Positions 13,230-13,808 of a stretch of DNA of 13,808 bases are shown here, piece by piece. Source of the DNA: Actinomycetes bacterium (lineage in GTDB: Bacteria > Actinomycetota > Acidimicrobiia > Spongiisociales > UBA5794); assembly GCA_023336765.1 (NCBI GenBank), contig JAMBLL010000016.1:1-13808 (forward strand), written 5' to 3'. Made by a program: the position numbers and the translations under genes. The notes under the pieces are model-generated. The model was not told the DNA's origin. It saw only the letters and a program-made list of their open reading frames with translations, and did no database searches. The stretch's first letter is position 1. Every line of letters starts with the position of its first letter.

Positions 13230-13523
13230 ATGGCAAACAGCTCAGAAACTACCGAAGGCCTGTCAGGGATCTTCGATTTCACGTTCACCAAGTTCGTGAC
13301 ACCCGTCATCATCAAAATCCTCTACATCCTGGTACTCGTGTTCGGCGGCCTTCTCTGGGTCATCCTTCTGATCACTTCGATCTTCAACGGATTCGCGGCG
13401 TTCCTGGGAGTTCTCATCTTCGGGACGCTCGGATTCCTGATGACGGTGCTGCTCTACAGGGTCATGTTCGAACTTGTGATGGTCATCTTCGCCATCAAGG
13501 AGAACACGGACCGCCTTCCATAA
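13230..13523 (+). CDS. Small DUF4282-like membrane protein
   Basis: The 97-residue product has a short hydrophilic N-terminus, then FDFTFTKFVTPVIIKILYIL, two membrane spans (about 24-50 and 54-78) and an amphipathic C-terminal segment ending ELVMVIFAIKENTDRLP. The order FDF-F-xFVTP, two spans, then R-x-x-x-EL-x-x-V-x-F-x-I-x-EN is the pattern I recall for DUF4282 proteins, whose function is unknown. It is a single-gene transcription unit: a strong ribosome site precedes it and an intrinsic terminator follows 18 bases after the stop. No neighbour suggests a role. Confidence 0.8.
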   Translation: MANSSETTEGLSGIFDFTFTKFVTPVIIKILYILVLVFGGLLWVILLITSIFNGFAAFLGVLIFGTLGFLMTVLLYRVMFELVMVIFAIKENTDRLP

Positions 13524-13540
13524 CTGACGCCAATCCGATC

Positions 13541-13572
13541 AAAGCCCCGGTGTTTCCACCGGGGCTTTGTCG
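13541..13572 (+). terminator. Intrinsic terminator after the DUF4282 gene
   Basis: AAAGCCCCGGTG (13541-13552) and CACCGGGGCTTT (13557-13568) form a perfect 12-bp stem with a TTTC loop. The stem ends in TTT and is followed by GTCG. It is the clearest terminator in the window and would stop transcription before the repeat tail. Confidence 0.85.
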
Positions 13573-13577
13573 CGTTT

Positions 13578-13605
13578 AGAACAGAGAGCACAGAACACAG
13601 AGCAA
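13578..13605. repeat. Heptamer array H (AGAACAG, AGAGCAC, AGAACAC, AGAGCAA)
   Basis: Four 7-base units in register use the same AGAACAC/AGAGCAC words as arrays C and G. It begins just after the terminator of the DUF4282 gene. Confidence 0.8.
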
Positions 13606-13632
13606 GGAACGCCGCGCGTCCGACCTCTGTAC

Positions 13633-13660
13633 GGTCATCGGTTATCCGGTTCTTCGGACT
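13633..13660. repeat. Heptamer array I (GGTCATC, GGTTATC, CGGTTCT, TCGGACT)
   Basis: Four 7-base blocks in register. The first two closely match the CGGTCAT units of array B, more than 12 kb away. Confidence 0.6.
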
Positions 13661-13729
13661 TCAGCGCAGTTGTGACACGATGGTTCAGCACTGCAGGCCC
13701 TTCAGTTGGAACGTCGCCTCGAAGGCTCG

Positions 13730-13749
13730 GTCCCCCTTTCAAGGGGGAC
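13730..13749. repeat. Perfect C-run/G-run hairpin
   Basis: GTCCCCCTT (13730-13738) and AAGGGGGAC (13741-13749) form a 9-bp stem with a two-base TC spacer. It is followed by TGCTGAGGAGCGTTAGCGAC and a second G-run (13773-13777). It may be part of a dispersed repeat, but only one copy is present here. Confidence 0.6.
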
Positions 13750-13808
13750 TGCTGAGGAGCGTTAGCGACGAAGCAGGGGGATAACGCGGAGCCAACGAAT
13801 CTTCTTGA

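Larger units (their letters stand above)
13569..13808. other. Non-coding repeat tail
   Basis: I see no gene here. The 240 bases hold heptamer arrays H and I, an unremarkable stretch (about 13661-13729) and a C-run/G-run hairpin near the end. The short open frames are made of repeat sequence. Confidence 0.6.

Noticed and set aside
12947..13579. 210-residue plus-strand ORF and minus-strand ORFs at 12619-13170
   Set aside because: They combine out-of-frame acyltransferase sequence with translated repeats and overlap the DUF4282 gene in the wrong frame.

Overview
The window looks like chromosomal DNA from a high-GC Gram-positive bacterium, most likely an actinomycetote; a lineage near Acidimicrobiia is a guess. 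The evidence is moderately GC-rich coding sequence with frequent GTG starts, several genes that appear to be transcribed without a 5' leader, a TyrA with a C-terminal ACT domain, a lipoprotein with a Thr/Ser-rich linker, and an epimerase/acyltransferase pair that resembles the mycobacterial Rv0501-Rv0502 pair. All recognisable genes are chromosomal housekeeping or metabolic genes. I see no phage, transposase, CRISPR array, tRNA or rRNA.

Layout. A 3-hydroxyacyl-CoA dehydrogenase (minus, 26-892) diverges from selD (plus). The selD gene really begins at 1120 and reads through an in-frame UGA at 1162-1164, so the selenophosphate synthetase is itself a predicted selenoprotein; a SECIS-like hairpin follows the UGA. 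Next comes mgtE (2369-3793), behind a leader with three consecutive perfect hairpins. A minus-strand methyltransferase (3888-4724) faces mgtE. A five-gene minus-strand operon then runs from 9490 down to 4868: YbdK-type carboxylate-amine ligase, glutamine-dependent NAD synthetase, a class IV PLP enzyme (PabC/BCAT-like), an unknown 135-residue protein and a lipoprotein. Its first three junctions are 4-base GTGA or ATGA overlaps. Upstream lies tyrA with an ACT domain (minus, 9702-10766), divergent from an epimerase-like SDR protein overlapping a PlsC-family acyltransferase (plus, 10884-13056). The last gene is a small DUF4282-like membrane protein followed by a clear intrinsic terminator. The final 240 bases hold only repeats.

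Two patterns run across the window. First, several genes have a -10-like hexamer (TACTCT three times, also TAGCGT and TAGTAT) exactly 6 or 7 bases before the start codon, which predicts leaderless mRNAs. Second, most transcription-unit boundaries carry short tandem arrays with a strict 7-base period. The unit sequence changes from place to place, some units recur at several loci, and some arrays are inverted copies of each other. One array inflates the methyltransferase reading frame with a false Cys/Val/Leu-rich N-terminus.

The strongest single observation is the Sec-containing SelD. The least explained are the heptamer arrays and the mgtE leader.
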